Of a DNA stretch of 64,000 bases, positions 37,961 through 51,443 are shown piece after piece. The DNA is from Circinella umbellata (Eukaryota; Mucoromycota; Mucoromycetes; Mucorales; Lichtheimiaceae). The translations under genes and the position numbers were made by a program. Every line of letters starts with the position of its first letter. The first letter of the stretch is position 1. The notes under the pieces are model-generated. The model saw nothing but the letters and a program-made list of their open reading frames with translations, was not told the DNA's origin and searched no databases. The DNA lies in the NCBI GenBank assembly GCA_025093555.1, contig JAIWNF010000030.1:248001-312000 (forward strand), given 5' to 3'.

Positions 37961-40838
37961 TATGATGGGAAGACTGAGGGAGGGGTGAAAGAAAAAAGAA
38001 ACTCATTGTAAATGATATCTTTTATTTTAGTTGGATGAACGTATTTATTCAATGCATGTTTCAAGTGCACTTTCATCCCATATCATTCTTGTTAATCAAA
38101 ATGGTTCAATTGTATTGATGAATAATGATTTGGATCGTACCGTAGCAAAATCTAGCACTCCTTCAAGGTACCAAAAAAAAGGGAATTTTTCAGTGTGGCA
38201 ATATATATTATGATATAGAAAACTAATATTAGGAGGACGGTTGGTTTGTTCTTTTTTTTTTAATGTTATTTAGTGGTACTGTCATTTGGTCTTCTGTTTT
38301 TGTTACAACCAATCCACATACAAAACCATGTTGTGTATCCAATTCACTTGTACCTATCAATTCGACTATTATTCTTACAATTAATGCACATGATAATTCA
38401 TCGGGTCGTTATGCTATTTATTTACATTATTATAACGAAGAACAACGAAGTATTGTACCACTTGTTAAAGCTGAAATGGTACTTAAAGATAAACCTGTTG
38501 CATTTACATTTGATCCTGCCGATGGTCGTATCACTACATTAGGTAAGAAAGAGAGAAAGCGTAGGAAACGATTTAAAATAAAATTAAAATGGTAACCCTT
38601 CTTTTTATGTTCCCTATTTAGGTTCTGGTGGTAAATGGACTGTATGGCGATTGAAGATTAAACAAGAAACAGGCCGTAAACTTGTAGGTCGTCTTGACAA
38701 CCAATTGTCAACACAATTTCAAGGTTATCAATTACATAGTGATAAATTAGGTGATGTTGCAGCATTAGCACCTTTATCAGAAGGTTATGTTGCCATGGTT
38801 GCTCCAAGACTTAAAAACAGTAAGTGTTTTATTATTTTTTAAAAGGAAAAATAAAATAATAGAAAAAAGAGAAAAAAAAGATGTCGAATAACTAACAGAG
38901 TATATATATGTATATAGATTCTGCTGAACATGTTGTTAGTATTTGGGATGTCAAATATGGTACTCTACAAGCAGAACGTATTCTTAACTTGGCAGATAAA
39001 AGTGCATGCGGTAAAGACAAATGTATTTACAAGGTAAAAAAAAAAGAAGACATAATTTATACGCCTATTACACACACACACACACACACATATCACAAAG
39101 AAGAAAAGAAAGAATATTCGAAATTAATAATTATATTGTATAACAATAGATTTCTGTATTATCAAATTCACATATTGCAATCACTATCTCTGCACTTGTT
39201 TCTACTGTTGCAAAAGATACAAAAAAGTCTAGAGCAGTAACAGATGCCAAATCCACTGTTATTTTGTGTCCATTTTATAGTGAACCTATTTCATTAATGG
39301 CAGCCATGGGAAGAATGAATTCTACTGCTAAATTCCTTGGAATTGCCGATGATAATAATAATATGGAACAAGGAGGTGTTGGTATTATTAGAAGTGATAT
39401 GGATGCTCTCAGTTCTCAACCACCCAAGGTAAAAAAAAATTATATATATATCTTTATTCTGTATAGTACATAGACTAAACGTGTGTTTTGTTTTTTTATT
39501 TATATTAGCGAGTGGATGAAAATATGAACGATGATATTTTTTATGAAAATTGGATTCAAACATTGGAACAAGCACAAAAGAAACAAGATGAATCAATTTC
39601 AATGTTATTGAAACCATCTATTAATGTTAAAACATTTACATCTACTTTCTTCTCTCGTGTTGGAAAAAAAGAAGAATATAACCTACCAACAATTGAAACA
39701 ACTAAATCTACTCAAGCTTATCGTAATGCTATGGCTGAAATTCAATGGAAGGGTAAACGTGTTCAGGTACAAAAAAAAATCATATCATTTTTCCCCACAT
39801 ACAAAGATGAACACAAAATGAATCTTTTTAATTGATCTCTGTATAACATTAAACTTGTTTATATTATTTTTAGAATTTTGGAATGTCACACCATTTTGTT
39901 TCTTCTATTATTCGGAAATGTTTTGAAAATCCCGGTTTCTGGCCTATACATGTGATTTTATATCTTTTAAAAATCCGACATATTCGTAGTGGGGATATTG
40001 ATGGAGGTATTCTCCCAATTTTAGTGGAACGAAATGAATGGGTAAGTTATATAAAACTTTGATATTGAAAAAAAGAAAAGATTTATATTCATATTGTAAA
40101 ATGTTATTATTATTATCTTTATTAGGCATTAGTACCTATTGTACTTGAAAATGTTCCTGACATTCCTGAAGTGGACTTAGTATTATTACTTAAAGCATTA
40201 TTAGCACAAGGTGATACAAGTCCTGTGGAATCTAGTACCCGAGAAGAATTATTTAAATATATTATTGATTCACCACATAATGATATATTTATGCAACAAG
40301 CATTAAAACGATTGACAGCTACAGAAATACCAAGAGCAGTAGAATTACTTATTTGGCGTTTAGAAAATGTTCAATTATTTGAATCTTCTGAAACATTCTT
40401 TAATGTAAGTTATTTTTATTTTTGTCTTTCTATGTTGTATAAGTATATATAAAAGGACTATATATTAAAAGTGTATTATAGGTTATCGAATTTACAAATG
40501 CTCTTTTGGATAGTCATTATCCTGTAATTATAATGGAACCTACATTATATGAAGCAGTGAATAAAATTCAAGAATTAACTCTTGAATATACAGAAATGGC
40601 AGATCAAGTAGATCGATTAAGAGGTATGCTTGGACCTTTTGAAAGAAAACAACGACAAAATATTGCACAACAAATTAAAGAAAAATTGGCACTTGAACAA
40701 CAACAACAACAACGAAAACAAAAACAAAAGAGTAGTCATAGTCATAAACATTCTTCAAAGAGTAAACGACGTGCTGCTGCTGCTCAACATGATGAGCAAG
40801 GTATACCAGTCTATAGAGTGGAAATATTTAATTTTTAA
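37312..40838 (+). CDS. Nucleolar NOL11/Utp8-like protein (ribosome biogenesis), putative
   Basis: Eleven exons (37312-37512, 37662-37859, 38031-38167, 38274-38542, 38622-38819, 38918-39033, 39150-39428, 39509-39766, 39874-40041, 40126-40404, 40482-40838) give 819 residues with consistent phases. The N-terminal half looks like a beta-propeller: repeated strands with IIWMWKNG, GGKWTVWRLKI and HVVSIWDVKYG. The C-terminal half is helical, with HYPVIIMEPTLYEAVNKIQE, then a coiled coil and a basic Lys/Gln/His-rich st ret ch suited to nucleolar localisation. WD-like propeller plus helical C-domain, and the 'LLD-hYPV' region, resemble NOL11/Utp8 of the t-UTP complex, which couples rDNA transcription to pre-18S processing. 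The identification is from architecture and remembered motifs, so it is moderate. Intron 2 has AT and GA repeats (37861-37960). Confidence 0.55.
37861..37961. repeat. (AT)n and (GA)n microsatellites in an intron
   Basis: About 15 AT dinucleotides directly after the donor and about 12 GA dinucleotides further on, inside intron 2 of the NOL11/Utp8-like gene. Confidence 0.85.
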
Positions 40839-41279
40839 CATGACTTGCATAAAGTACGCATACAATCACTCACTCACTCACTCACATCCACATATAAACA
40901 CATGACATCCACCACATATATAAATATATTTGCATATTTCTCTCTCTCGCACACACACACACACTTACTCTTTCTTTTACTTTTCCTTGTATAAATAAAA
41001 CCTTATAATAGGCAAACAAAGAATAATAATAAATATATTTTTCCACGCAGTTTTTTTTTTATAATATAAAGTTGAGATCGTGTGACCACCTTCAAATTTT
41101 AAGATTAAAGAAAAAGCTGTATCAGTTCCTCTTTTAAGAGTATAAACACGATCAAATTTTTTTAACTTCCTCTGTCTCGAAAAAAAAAAAATTGACAAAA
41201 GCTTCTCAAATTCTCTTCCCTCCCTCCTCCCCTTCTTTTTCTTTTTCCTTAATCAAAAACAAACACAAAAAAAAAAAGA

Positions 41280-42721
41280 ATGTCATCGATTGCTAGTACT
41301 GTATTAATAGAAACTGGGAAATCCTGGTTTGAATTTGTATTCAAGAAACATGCAAAAGAAACAGCCACTCTGGGTGGTGCTATCACCTTATTTTATCTTT
41401 TCCTTGTTCGAATGTTACGTTATCACAACATTAATGCTATAAAGAAAAAGTATCCAGATCCTACTTTAGCACTTCATGATCCTGATGTTGCAGCAGAAGT
41501 ATATAATACTACTGTTCGTAAAGATTTTCCATGTAAATATATATATATATTTTTATTATTATTTGGGGGAGAAAAGGAAAAGAAAGATCAATTTTTGAAT
41601 TCTAAAATTTTTATATTAGTTATTTCCCGTACATCACTTGAATTTGCTTTATTTAAAACGTATTCGGTTCCAACCATTAGTAAAACTCTTTATGGTACAA
41701 CTGAATTTTCAAAGAATACGAGTAGACGTGCTGAAGATACAGAATTAATTTTAGTAAGTTTTTTTTTTTTGATTGCGTCAGACTACTCATTCTCTTTTTT
41801 AATAACCCCCCATCTATTTATTTTTTTAGTTTGAAGTTGCTGATGTTTATCCTCATGTTGAAGCATTGAAAAAGGAAAACCCAAATGTTTCACCAAACGA
41901 AATTAAAGAACAACAAGAACGATCCAAGATTGCTTTAAATCGTATGAATGAATTACATTCTAAATATTCTATTTTAAATGGTGATTATTTATATACTTTA
42001 TCACTCTTTATTGTTGAACCTATCAAGTGGATTAATAAATATGAATGGAGACAACTTGAACCTATTGAAAAAAATGTAAGTTTTCTATTGTTTTGTTAAA
42101 AAAAATATACTCAACTGTCAATTTTTATATATTATTAGGCTATTTTTCGAGTTTGGTATGATATTGGTGTAGGAATGAACATTAAAGATATTCCAACTAC
42201 ATTGGAAGGAATGTTTAAATTCCATGAGGTAGAATATATATCTATATATAAGAAAGCAAAAAAAAAGGGAGAAATGACACTTATCTATTTTTATTTGATT
42301 TTTTTTGTAATAGGAATATGCAAAGGATCATGTGAAATATGCACCCACTAACTGGAAAGTAGGTCTTCCTACTGTTGAACATTTATTAACACGTTATCCT
42401 AAATTTGCTGCTCCTTTGGCACATAAATTAATTCCTGCACTTTTGGATCCTATTGATGTTATCGGTTTCGGTTTGGAAAAACCTCAAGAATGGGCTAAAA
42501 AACTAGTTAAACTTACTTTCTTTATTCGTTCTAATTTACTTCGTCATTTGGCTTTACCAAGATTTCAAGACAAAATACGTACTCCAGTAAAACCTGATCC
42601 AAAGACTAATTTATATAAACCATTATATGATTTATATAAACCTAATTATCCTAGTGGTTATTGTATTTATGAATTAGGTCCTGAAAAAAGAAAACCTGCT
42701 AAATGTCCTGTACTTCATTAA
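41280..42721 (+). CDS. mpaB/rubber-oxygenase family protein, copy 1
   Basis: Five exons (41280-41532, 41620-41753, 41830-42075, 42139-42228, 42314-42721) give 376 residues. The family (DUF2236; ER-bound oxygenase mpaB and bacterial latex-clearing protein) contains haem enzymes that cleave isoprenoid chains oxidatively. An N-terminal membrane anchor, GGAITLFYLFLVRML, is followed by RYHNINAIKKKYPDPTLALH and SLEFALFKTYSVPTISK. The signature RAEDT has Arg121 and Thr125 spaced as the haem-pocket R-x3-T of latex-clearing protein. ELHSKYSILNGDYLYTLSLF carries His172, a candidate haem ligand. The C-terminus, GYCIYELGPE, is conserved among all three copies. Haem binding and activity are inferred. It is convergent with the MATE gene. 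Confidence 0.78.
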
Positions 42722-42922
42722 AAAAAACAATACTATTTCTAATAACTCACGCACATAATTCACATATGTACCAAATTGATATTCATTTTAACATATTATT
42801 AATAATATACCTTTTCTTTTTCCCCCTTTTCAATCATTTATTATATATATTATGATATGAACATGATATTTCTATTTATAATAAAAGAACATAAAATAAA
42901 ATAATAATACTATACTTTATTT

Positions 42923-44801
42923 CTAACTTGTAGTTGTAGCATGAGTAAGAGCAGTACTACCATAATAAGTAGTTTGATTTAAGGAGGAGGGTTCATTTTC
43001 TATTGTATTATCATTATTATGTTCCTGATTTTGTTGACTAGTATCAATTCTGATTCTTTTATGTACTTTTTGTATTTCCATTGACCAATCCAACATGCCA
43101 ATATAACTTAATTGTGCCATAGTAACCAATACATGACCTACGGCTGTACCTGCCCAAAGCATGCCAAGCGAACACTGAATCCAATCGCTAGCAATTGCCC
43201 AATAACCTAATGGACCCACCAATATAAAATACGTCACGAACATAGTTGCTGCCGTTATTTTTTGATAACCTAACCCGGCCAATGTACCTGTTCCCAATGC
43301 ACTAAACATATTGATCACTTGTGTCACCGAAAATACAGGTATCACATCCGTTATTGCTTGGGCTACCAACTGATCTTTCGTAAATAGATACGGATACGCG
43401 TCTCTTGATATAATTAAAGAGCAAAGTATAAATAAAGCAATCACCGTGGCTACCAAAGCACCTGAGAATACAACACGACGGGTATTCATAACTGATCCAC
43501 TTCCAATGGCATTACCGATACGATTAGCCGTAACAATTTGAATAGCATAACCAAAGGCAAAGATTGTTAAATGGGTACGTAATAAAATAGCTTGTGCTGC
43601 TAGTTCTGTTTTTCCTAAATAGGATGTCACGAGAATAGTGATTTCTTGAACACATGCATTGCAACATTGAACAAAACAACTTGGAAGATAAAGTCGTATG
43701 AGTGGGGCCCAGTCTTGAAAAATAACAATAGAATTATTGTGTCGAAATTTGTTGCGTTTAGGCCAACCTTCGGATCCTTGAATATAAATAATGTATATTA
43801 CCATGGTACCAAGAATAAGAATTGAAGTCAATGTGAGTGCTGTGGAAATTCCACTGACACCCATTGAAAATAATTCACTCCAAACCAATATGTAATTAAA
43901 CAAAACATTAAATGGTAATGAGATAATGATGGCAAAAGTGAGTGCACTCATGACTCCTTGTGCTTCTAAAAAGACTTGCAAAAATGTATATATACCCAAT
44001 GCGATAAAACCAGGAAATTGATAACGAAGATAAAGCTCTATAATATTATAATTATTATTACATACATTGTTGAGTTTATTTTTATAATACGTATTTAAAA
44101 TATTGCGTTTTTGTTTTAGATAATCTAATACATTACCCGCTTGATGAATAATTTCTTTATCTTCTTGTAAAAATCCAAGTGTATATGACGCAGTATACCA
44201 AGTCATAGCAACTGGAAAAATACACATGAAACCAAAAAGAATAAGACCTCGTTGAAGATGAACTCCAGTTAATGATTTATCTTTTGCTGCTGTCCATGTT
44301 TGCGCACATAAGGTACTAATAGCAGATTCTAATGCATAAATAGATATATAAATAGATGCATTTTCGAACGTCTGCGCAAGTGATATTCCTGCAAGTGTCG
44401 TGGACCCCTGAATTTGTTACAGTAAAAGATTATTTAGTCTCTTTAATTATCAACGCCCTCGTTCCTCATTTCTTTTTGTTTGTTTTTTTTTTAAAAAAAA
44501 AAAGAAAAGTACTTACCAAATGACCAGCAGTGTAAATAATAATCCAACGAGCAGGTTGTTGAAGTAAGTTACCTATAGCAATAGGTGTGGCATTTCGAAT
44601 AAAATTTAAAATATGTGTTTTATAAGATTCTATTGTTCCTTGATCTATTAGGTTTTTGGGTTTATTGTTGTTATAGGATGCTTCACGAAAAAGATTTGTT
44701 GTTGAATTTTGGTTGGATTTTCTTTGACATTGTTGTCGCTGTCGATAGGAAACACTGTCTTCAGAAAAAGTATCATTGTTATTATTATTATTATTATACA
44801 T
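42923..44801 (-). CDS. MATE-family transporter
   Basis: Multidrug and toxic compound extrusion antiporter. Two exons (44801-44517, 44407-42923) give 589 residues. A poly-Asn, Ser/Gln-rich N-terminus is followed by twelve hydrophobic segments. Hallmarks: ATPIAIGNLLQQPARWIIIY (TM1), AGISLAQTFENASIY, CAQTWTAAKDKSLTGVHLQR (the family CaQAxGA-like motif), YLRYQFPGFIALG, YLPSCFVQCCNACVQEIT and RIGNAIGSG. A polar Gln/Asn/Ser/Thr tail ends the protein. It lies between copies 1 and 2 of the oxygenase family and is divergent from copy 2 across 1.56 kb, so co-regulation is possible. The substrate is unknown; fungal relatives export drugs, ethionine or secondary metabolites. Confidence 0.92.
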
Positions 44802-46365
44802 GTTACTTTTTTTTAAAAAAAATAATTATATGTTCTTGTTCAAAAAAAAAAAGTAGGTGTTTTGATATTATAAAAAAATTGTGCATTAACAATAGGGGCA
44901 AAGAGAGAGAGAGCAAAAAAAAAAAAGACAAAAATTATAAAAAAAAAGTGAAGGAATCAAAAAGAGGTACAGGGAAAAAGAAAAAAAGCAGAGCTTTATA
45001 TATAGTGAATGACTATAAATTTAAGGAGATTTTTTGTGTACGTATATATAAAAGGGTGTCATAAAAAGTAGTGTAATTAATTATCTACATACTGTCAACA
45101 AAAACCAACGTAATTATAGTGTGTGTCTATGATAATTCTCTTCAACATGGATAACATTTATTCTGATTTATTCTCTAGTTAGCTATACTGATTATTATGT
45201 AATTCAATTATATATATATATGATATGTAATCTGGATAAAAGAAACATAGAATCAATAAAGGATGGTTGTCAAGGTGAACATTTATTTCTATACAAAAAA
45301 AAATAGGGTGCATGCTAAACCTTGGAAAGGAGAAGAAGTATAAAGTCAGCTGTACATGTCCATGTCTCTCACCTGTTCATACGAGTAACATATAAAAAGA
45401 ATCATTTGCTTTTATACACTTTGAGAAGGTTACATTCTTTTTTTAAAAAAAAGAAATATCAGTTAATGGCTGTGTTAGCATGACCCTAATAAACTGTAAT
45501 ACAAACCTCATCAGTGAGGTCACGTTGGTTGCTAGGATCAGATTCAAGGGTCCATATATATTATATATTCTTTTCAATTATACATTTATCACATTAGATA
45601 CAAAAAAGAATTCCTGTGAATGAGTCTTTATATAGTTACAATATAATAATGATGTATAAGTATAAATATAACAACTTCGCCATTTTTGTTTTTGTTTCTT
45701 TATATCTAAAGAACAGACTGTAAAAGAACATCGAAGTTAACTTATTAATTTTGTATATAACTATATCTCACTATACAATATACGTATGTGTATAATATCC
45801 CACCTACTAAACGGCATCATTCAAATAAGAAATATAAAGTACTATATATAGTAGATTATAAAAAATAATTTAGAAACACAAGAGAGGGAATGGATTAGTT
45901 GAAAAGTTTAAGAAATGGAAATAAAGGGGCAGCGTAAATATCATTTCTTATATAAAACATTAGCAGTACATAGCCTCAATAAATGCTGGCTTGTTTTTAA
46001 AAAGATAATCTCTGTTTTTAAAGTCCATTTTGTCATTTGTTTACTTTATAAGATAATCGTAGACGTTATATGTACTTCTTAATCTCCCCCCTTTTTTTCT
46101 CTCTCTCCCCCCAAAAAATATAATGTATAATTTTAAGAATTTAAGAGTCACACGCCGGAAAGCAAGTTTCCATTGCTGAGCAATTGGATATTCTACAGCT
46201 GTTACGTGAAAAAGCTAAATCTAGACATTTATTCGTATTTAAAAAACGCCTCTTTTCTTCTCCTTCTCTCTTCTTCCTGTTATATACTTCATTCTATCAC
46301 CTCTCCTTTCTTTTTTCCATCCAGTTTACAATTGTTTGTTTTTGTAAAAAATAAATAAAAAAGCA
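44802..46365. other. Divergent intergenic region between MATE and oxygenase copy 2
   Basis: AT-rich, 1.56 kb, with short A/T-tracts and no coding-like frame. It should hold both promoters. A CT-rich leader (46230-46330) precedes the copy 2 start. Confidence 0.6.
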
Positions 46366-47853
46366 ATGATGGATTTTATTAATTTATTATTACATCAAAG
46401 CAAACAATATCGATATAAAATAGGTATTAGTGCTGCTGTCATTTATGTCACTTTGGTGAGATATTTTCGTTATCGTAGAATCAATCAATTGAAACGAAAA
46501 TATCCGGACCCAACAATAGCACTTCATGACCATGCAGTCGCAGAAGAAGTGTTTAATAGTACAAAGGGCAAAGAATTTCCTTGTAAATATACCATGTCAT
46601 CTCTTTCTTTTTTTTTTTCTTCTTTAAAAGAAAAATATATTTTATGATGAAACATGTAACATCTAGCTTATTATTTATTTTTATCTTGCAATTCATAGTT
46701 CTTTCTCGAACGTCACTTGAACTTGCTTTATTCAAAACTTATGCAGTTCCTTCAATTAGCAAAATTTTACACGCTACGGGTGCATTTTCTGGACAAACAC
46801 TCAAACGTGCAGAAGATACTGGATTGATTCTGGTAAAAGAAAATTGTTATCGTTTATAACATGATCGAAATAATTAAACATTATTTTTAATGTATACTTT
46901 ATTTAATTTTTAGGCAGAAGCATTGGATTCTTATGAACATATACAACAATTGAAGAAACAAAATCCAAACGTATCTCAAGAAGAAATTAATGAGCAACTT
47001 GAACGACCCAAAATTGCTCTTACACGACTTAATGAAATACATGGCAAATATCCTATTAGTAATGGAGATTTCTTATATACATTATCATTGTTTATTTGTG
47101 AACCTATTAAATGGATTAATCGATATGGATGGCGAAAACTTGAACCTCTTGAATCGAATGTATGTCATTTTTCTTGAAAGTTTAATAATAATAATAATAA
47201 AAGAGTTCTACTAAAAAAATGAAGCTTTTGGATGTAATTAATGACCTATACATGTTATTATTTATGTATATATAGGCTTTGTTTCGTATCTGGTATGATG
47301 TTGGTGTTAAAATGAATATTCAAGATATTCCCAAAACACTAGAAGATATGTTCGAGTTTAATGAGGTAAATTCTCAAAGACAATTATTTTCTTTTCATCT
47401 TTTCATTTCTAATAACAATATTCATTTTATTATTAATCATAGACGTATGCACGAGAAAATGTTCGTTACGCACCATCCAACTGGAAAGTTGGCAAACCTA
47501 CAGTTGATCTTCTTTTACAACGTTTTCCAAAATTTATGGAATCTATTGCTTATACTCTAATTCCAGCCGCTCTTGAACCAACTGATATTAAAGGTTTTGG
47601 ATTAGATATGCCAAAACCTTGGGTTCTTCGCATGGTGCATTTTAGTTTTTCTCTTCATCGTCATTTTGTACTTTATTTTATGCTCCCAAGAATAGCTACA
47701 TTAATACGTACACCCAATAAGTCTGATCCAAAAACAAATAGATATAAGCCTCTTTATGAACTTTATGGGGAACCTGTTTATCCAGATGGATATTGTATTC
47801 ATGAACTGGGACCCGATAAATTCAAACCTTTAAAATGCCCAGTACCCCATTAA
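46366..47853 (+). CDS. mpaB/rubber-oxygenase family protein, copy 2
   Basis: Five exons (46366-46582, 46699-46832, 46914-47159, 47276-47365, 47443-47853) give 365 residues. Exons 2, 3 and 4 are 134, 246 and 90 nt, exactly as in copies 1 and 3. Anchor YKIGISAAVIYVTLV, then KRKYPDPTIALHDHAVAEEV, SLELALFKTYAVPSISK, RAEDTG (Arg109, Thr113) and EIHGKYPISNGDFLYTLSLF with the conserved His. Two adjacent ATGs occur; the first is used. The next residue after RAEDT is Gly-Leu-Ile where the other copies have Glu-Leu-Ile. Function as for copy 1. It is clearly a tandem duplicate. Confidence 0.78.
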
Positions 47854-49439
47854 ATTAAATTAAATTAAATAATGTCACTTTTTTTTTGTCTTTTTATGAA
47901 TAGATAACTCGTTATGTATACAGTGTCTATTTTTCTTTTTATTTATTTATATATATACGTATTCCCTCAACATAAATATTTTGTAATACTATAACAATAA
48001 ATTAAACTGTTAGTGGCGATTTTATTTCATGATAATTTTTTTATTAGAATGACATCTATATATAACTTATGTTTTAAATCATATAAAAACTATAGCAAAC
48101 TGGTATCAATTTTTTATAATGACACGTTTAAAGTGGGCTCAAGTTCCTGAGAAAAAAAAAGACCGGGGTTTTAGCGCGTCAATATACTAATCAGTAGAAG
48201 AATTTGTTTTTTTTTTTGGATCGACATTAAAAAAAATAATGCGTAGAGTTTCATGTGTAACATGATGTCGTCTGAGTTACACTTTAACGGAAACTAAGTC
48301 TCCGTAATAGCTGTTACACAGTAATTGTAAATGATTTATGTTTGTTCTTACATCAACTACTAAACCATTTATTATATCTTTTTCAATGTATTTATCTGAA
48401 ATAACAATTATCGTTTTTTTAAAAGTTTATGTTCCTATTTGCCGCTATTATAGGTCGAAGAGCTAAAATATTTCGTAATTAATAATATCATCCATATGGA
48501 TCTAGGCTCAATCCTTCTTTTTGTTTTACACGTGGATTTTTTTTATACAGTACTGCGCGCAGATAGTTATAAGACACTAACAACACTTATTGATATTCCT
48601 GGATTTGTGAGTTGTTGGGGTGCGGAAAGATAACAATCATTGCTTTACCTATAAAGAGAGAAGTTTTAACCACATCACAAGACCTATTGTTATGATATCC
48701 CCATAGTAACTGCTTATTACTGCACTAATGGTGTCGTTTGCTCTAAATAAAAGCAAGAAAGGAAAGAATATATCTTATCACAAGAATCATAATGCTCTTT
48801 CAGAGACTTGCTGCTTTTTTCTCATCTATAATTATAATGTACAAGTGAAGCTTATATCATATAAATCTGTGAGATCTGCTCTCTATTATTTATCATTTTT
48901 GCTACATTTTTTCTTTATAACATATACTTTTTCAGTTTTTTTTAAAGCAAAAAAAAGCTTGGATTAAGTCATAATTTGACACGTATACTTAATTCACAAA
49001 AAAAAAGGTGCATTATTTCGATTTGTTACACCAATGAGAATATCATGTGAAAGAAATAAGCCATACAGTTATGCTTTATATGGTAAAAGGTTTCCAAGCA
49101 AAAAGTGTGGGGTAATAGAACTATTCTTCTTCATAAATAAATGGCGTTATGGATTTCAAACCCATGAGTATATTTCATGATAACATGATGTTCTGTTTTG
49201 TTGTATCATCCCCATCATATTATAACGAAATAAATGATAGTAATAGTAACAGTAGACTAACCCCATCCACAATAATATAACAGACCATAACAAAAAAAAA
49301 TCATCGATATAAAAGCCAAGTTTTTCTTTTCTCATTGATATGAACACTATTATCTTTCCTTCTCTTTTTTCTTTTATTCCTTGTTATTTTGATACAAAAT
49401 CTTTATTATTCAACTCTGTCTTCTTTTTTTTGTAAAATA
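47854..49439. other. Intergenic, 1.6 kb, between oxygenase copies 2 and 3
   Basis: AT-rich. A short frame at 48120 (+) reads MTRLKWAQVPEKKKDRGF and stops after about 23 codons; it may be a fragment of something older. The rest holds A/T runs and no coding-like frame. Confidence 0.5.
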
Positions 49440-49802
49440 ATGTCAATACCAAATTATTATCATTATCCTGAAACTGAAATTCCTTGGATCAATGTTTTAC
49501 TGGATAAAGAGCCATCACAGCTAGGCATAGAAATCACTGCTGGTGTCATGACAGCTATGTTGATTACTTATCTTATAGTCGTCCGTTCATTACGATATCG
49601 ATATATCAATCAGTTGAAGCAAAAGTATCCAGATCCAACTGTTGCATTACATGATATTTCCATTGCAGAAGAGGTCTTTCATATTAGTGGTCGACGAGAA
49701 TTTCCATGTAAAGAACATATACATATATACGTTATTATTATAAATCATTAATGGTGTTTTTTTTTTGAAAAAAAAAGCTCTGGAAGATTAACTTTTTTTC
49801 TG

Positions 49803-49834
<32 letters not shown>

Positions 49835-51000
49835 GAATACAGTTATTTTTCAAACAGCATTGGAATTAGCGTTATTTCGAACTTATTCTGTACCAACTAT
49901 TAGTAAATTACTTTTAGCCACTGGTGAATTCACAAGAAATACTCGAAAACGAGCAGAAGATACTGAATTAATTTTGGTAAATCTAATAATTGACATTGTG
50001 AACATAATAAAAAAAAATTGAAATATTGCTAACTGTTGTTATATTATATTATTAAATTATCCAAAAATAAAAAAAAGTTGGAAATGGCAGATGCATATGG
50101 ACATATCGAACAAGCTAAACGTATAAATTTAAATTTATCACAACAAGAAACGGATGAACAACGTGATCGACAAAAACATGCTTTACAACGATTGAATGAA
50201 ATTCATGGAAAATATAATATATTGAATGGTGATTATTTATATACGCTCTCATTATTTATAGTTGAACCCATGAAATGGGTGAATAAATATGAATGGCGAC
50301 AACTTGAGCAGTTGGAAATTAATGTAATTTCTCTTTTTTTTTTGAGGGGCGGGGTAATAGTAACAATAGATTATATATGTTCTTATATATTATTATCATT
50401 ATAGGCTATTTATCGATTATGGTATGAAATTGGAAAAGGTATGAAATTAAAAGATATTCCTCCTACAATTGAAGAAATGGTGGAATTTCACAAGGTAAAT
50501 AATGAATTATATGAACAATGCTACTTCTACTTTTGAGTCCATTATATGTATAATACTAACATTGTTGTTGTTACTTTTAGAAATATGCCAGCGAAAATGT
50601 TCGGTACGCACCTGCCAATTGGAAAATTGGAAAACCTACTGTTGAACATCTTTTAACAAAATTTCCAAAGTTTATGAGGCCTATCATGTCTCCTATTGTT
50701 TATGGTGTACTTCCTGCTATCTTGGACCCTATAGATGTAAAGGGATTTGGTTTATTATCTCCTAAACCATGGGTTGTCCAATTAATTGATATTGGATTTC
50801 ACCTTCGTGCATTTTTTATCCGGTACTTCATGTTACCACGTTTCACCACAGTTATGCGCACACCCATTAAACCAGATCCAAAAACAAATCTTTATAAGCC
50901 TTTGTATAATTTATATGAACCAACATACCCAAATGGTTACTGTATTTTTGAATTGGGTCCTGATAAATTCAGACCTTCAAAATGTCCAGTGGCTCACTAG
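49440..51000 (+). CDS. mpaB/rubber-oxygenase family protein, copy 3
   Basis: Five exons (49440-49707, 49843-49976, 50078-50323, 50405-50494, 50581-51000) give 385 residues. Its N-terminus is longer than in copies 1 and 2 (MSIPNYYHYPETEIPWINVL before the anchor GVMTAMLITYLIVV). Core motifs are KQKYPDPTVALHD, ALELALFRTYSVPTISK, RAEDTE (Arg126, Thr130) and EIHGKYNILNGDYLYTLSLF. The C-terminal YCIFELGPDKFRPSKCPVAH aligns with the other two copies. The exon 3 acceptor at 50077 was chosen because it reproduces the 246-nt exon of the paralogues. Intron 1 contains a pure run of about 26 T. An intact gene, likely active. Confidence 0.78.
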
Positions 51001-51089
51001 TAGTAATATCAGTATTACAAATAATAAAGATTCCCCGAATGTAAATTACCATATCTACTAAATAAAACAATTGTCTATTTATAAAATAT

Positions 51090-51323
51090 ATGTTTCAGTT
51101 CAAAAAGGGGAGATACAAAGAGAAATTGGAACTTGTTCGAGATAAACTTAAGCTCAAAAGAGCCATTTTATCCAAAAAGGCAGATAATCGTGAATTAGCC
51201 ATTAAGATGAAATTTATACAAAAGCTTTTCATCAATTTGGCTATATGCCAGCTAAAGTAGAAGAATCGTGGATATATTTTTTAATACATTGTAAAGGACG
51301 ATCAGCAATATAAAAATTATTTT
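51090..51323 (+). pseudogene. Lys-rich ORF with a frameshift, unrecognised
   Basis: From an ATG at 51090 the frame reads FKKGRYKEKLELVRDKLKLK and QKLFINLAICQ before a stop. In the next frame, overlapping the end, GYMPAKVEESWIYFLIHCKG continues sensibly to a stop. Together they look like one basic, coiled-coil-prone product broken by a single-base shift. It sits next to the Harbinger transposase remnant and may belong to the same element or to a nested one. Family unknown. Confidence 0.35.
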
Positions 51324-51443
51324 AAATAAAATGATCGCCTTGATGGATTCACGCCATAGGTAGACATCATCTGTCTCTCAGTTTCGTTTGAAAAAAAACA
51401 TCTTGTCTAGTACTGCTTACTTTGGGGTCCCAGTCATCGTTAT

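Noticed and set aside
48240..48320. Short similarity between the sequence near 48262 and that near 31727 (CTGAGT(C/T)ACACTTT)
   Set aside because: Too short to claim a shared repeat without a search.
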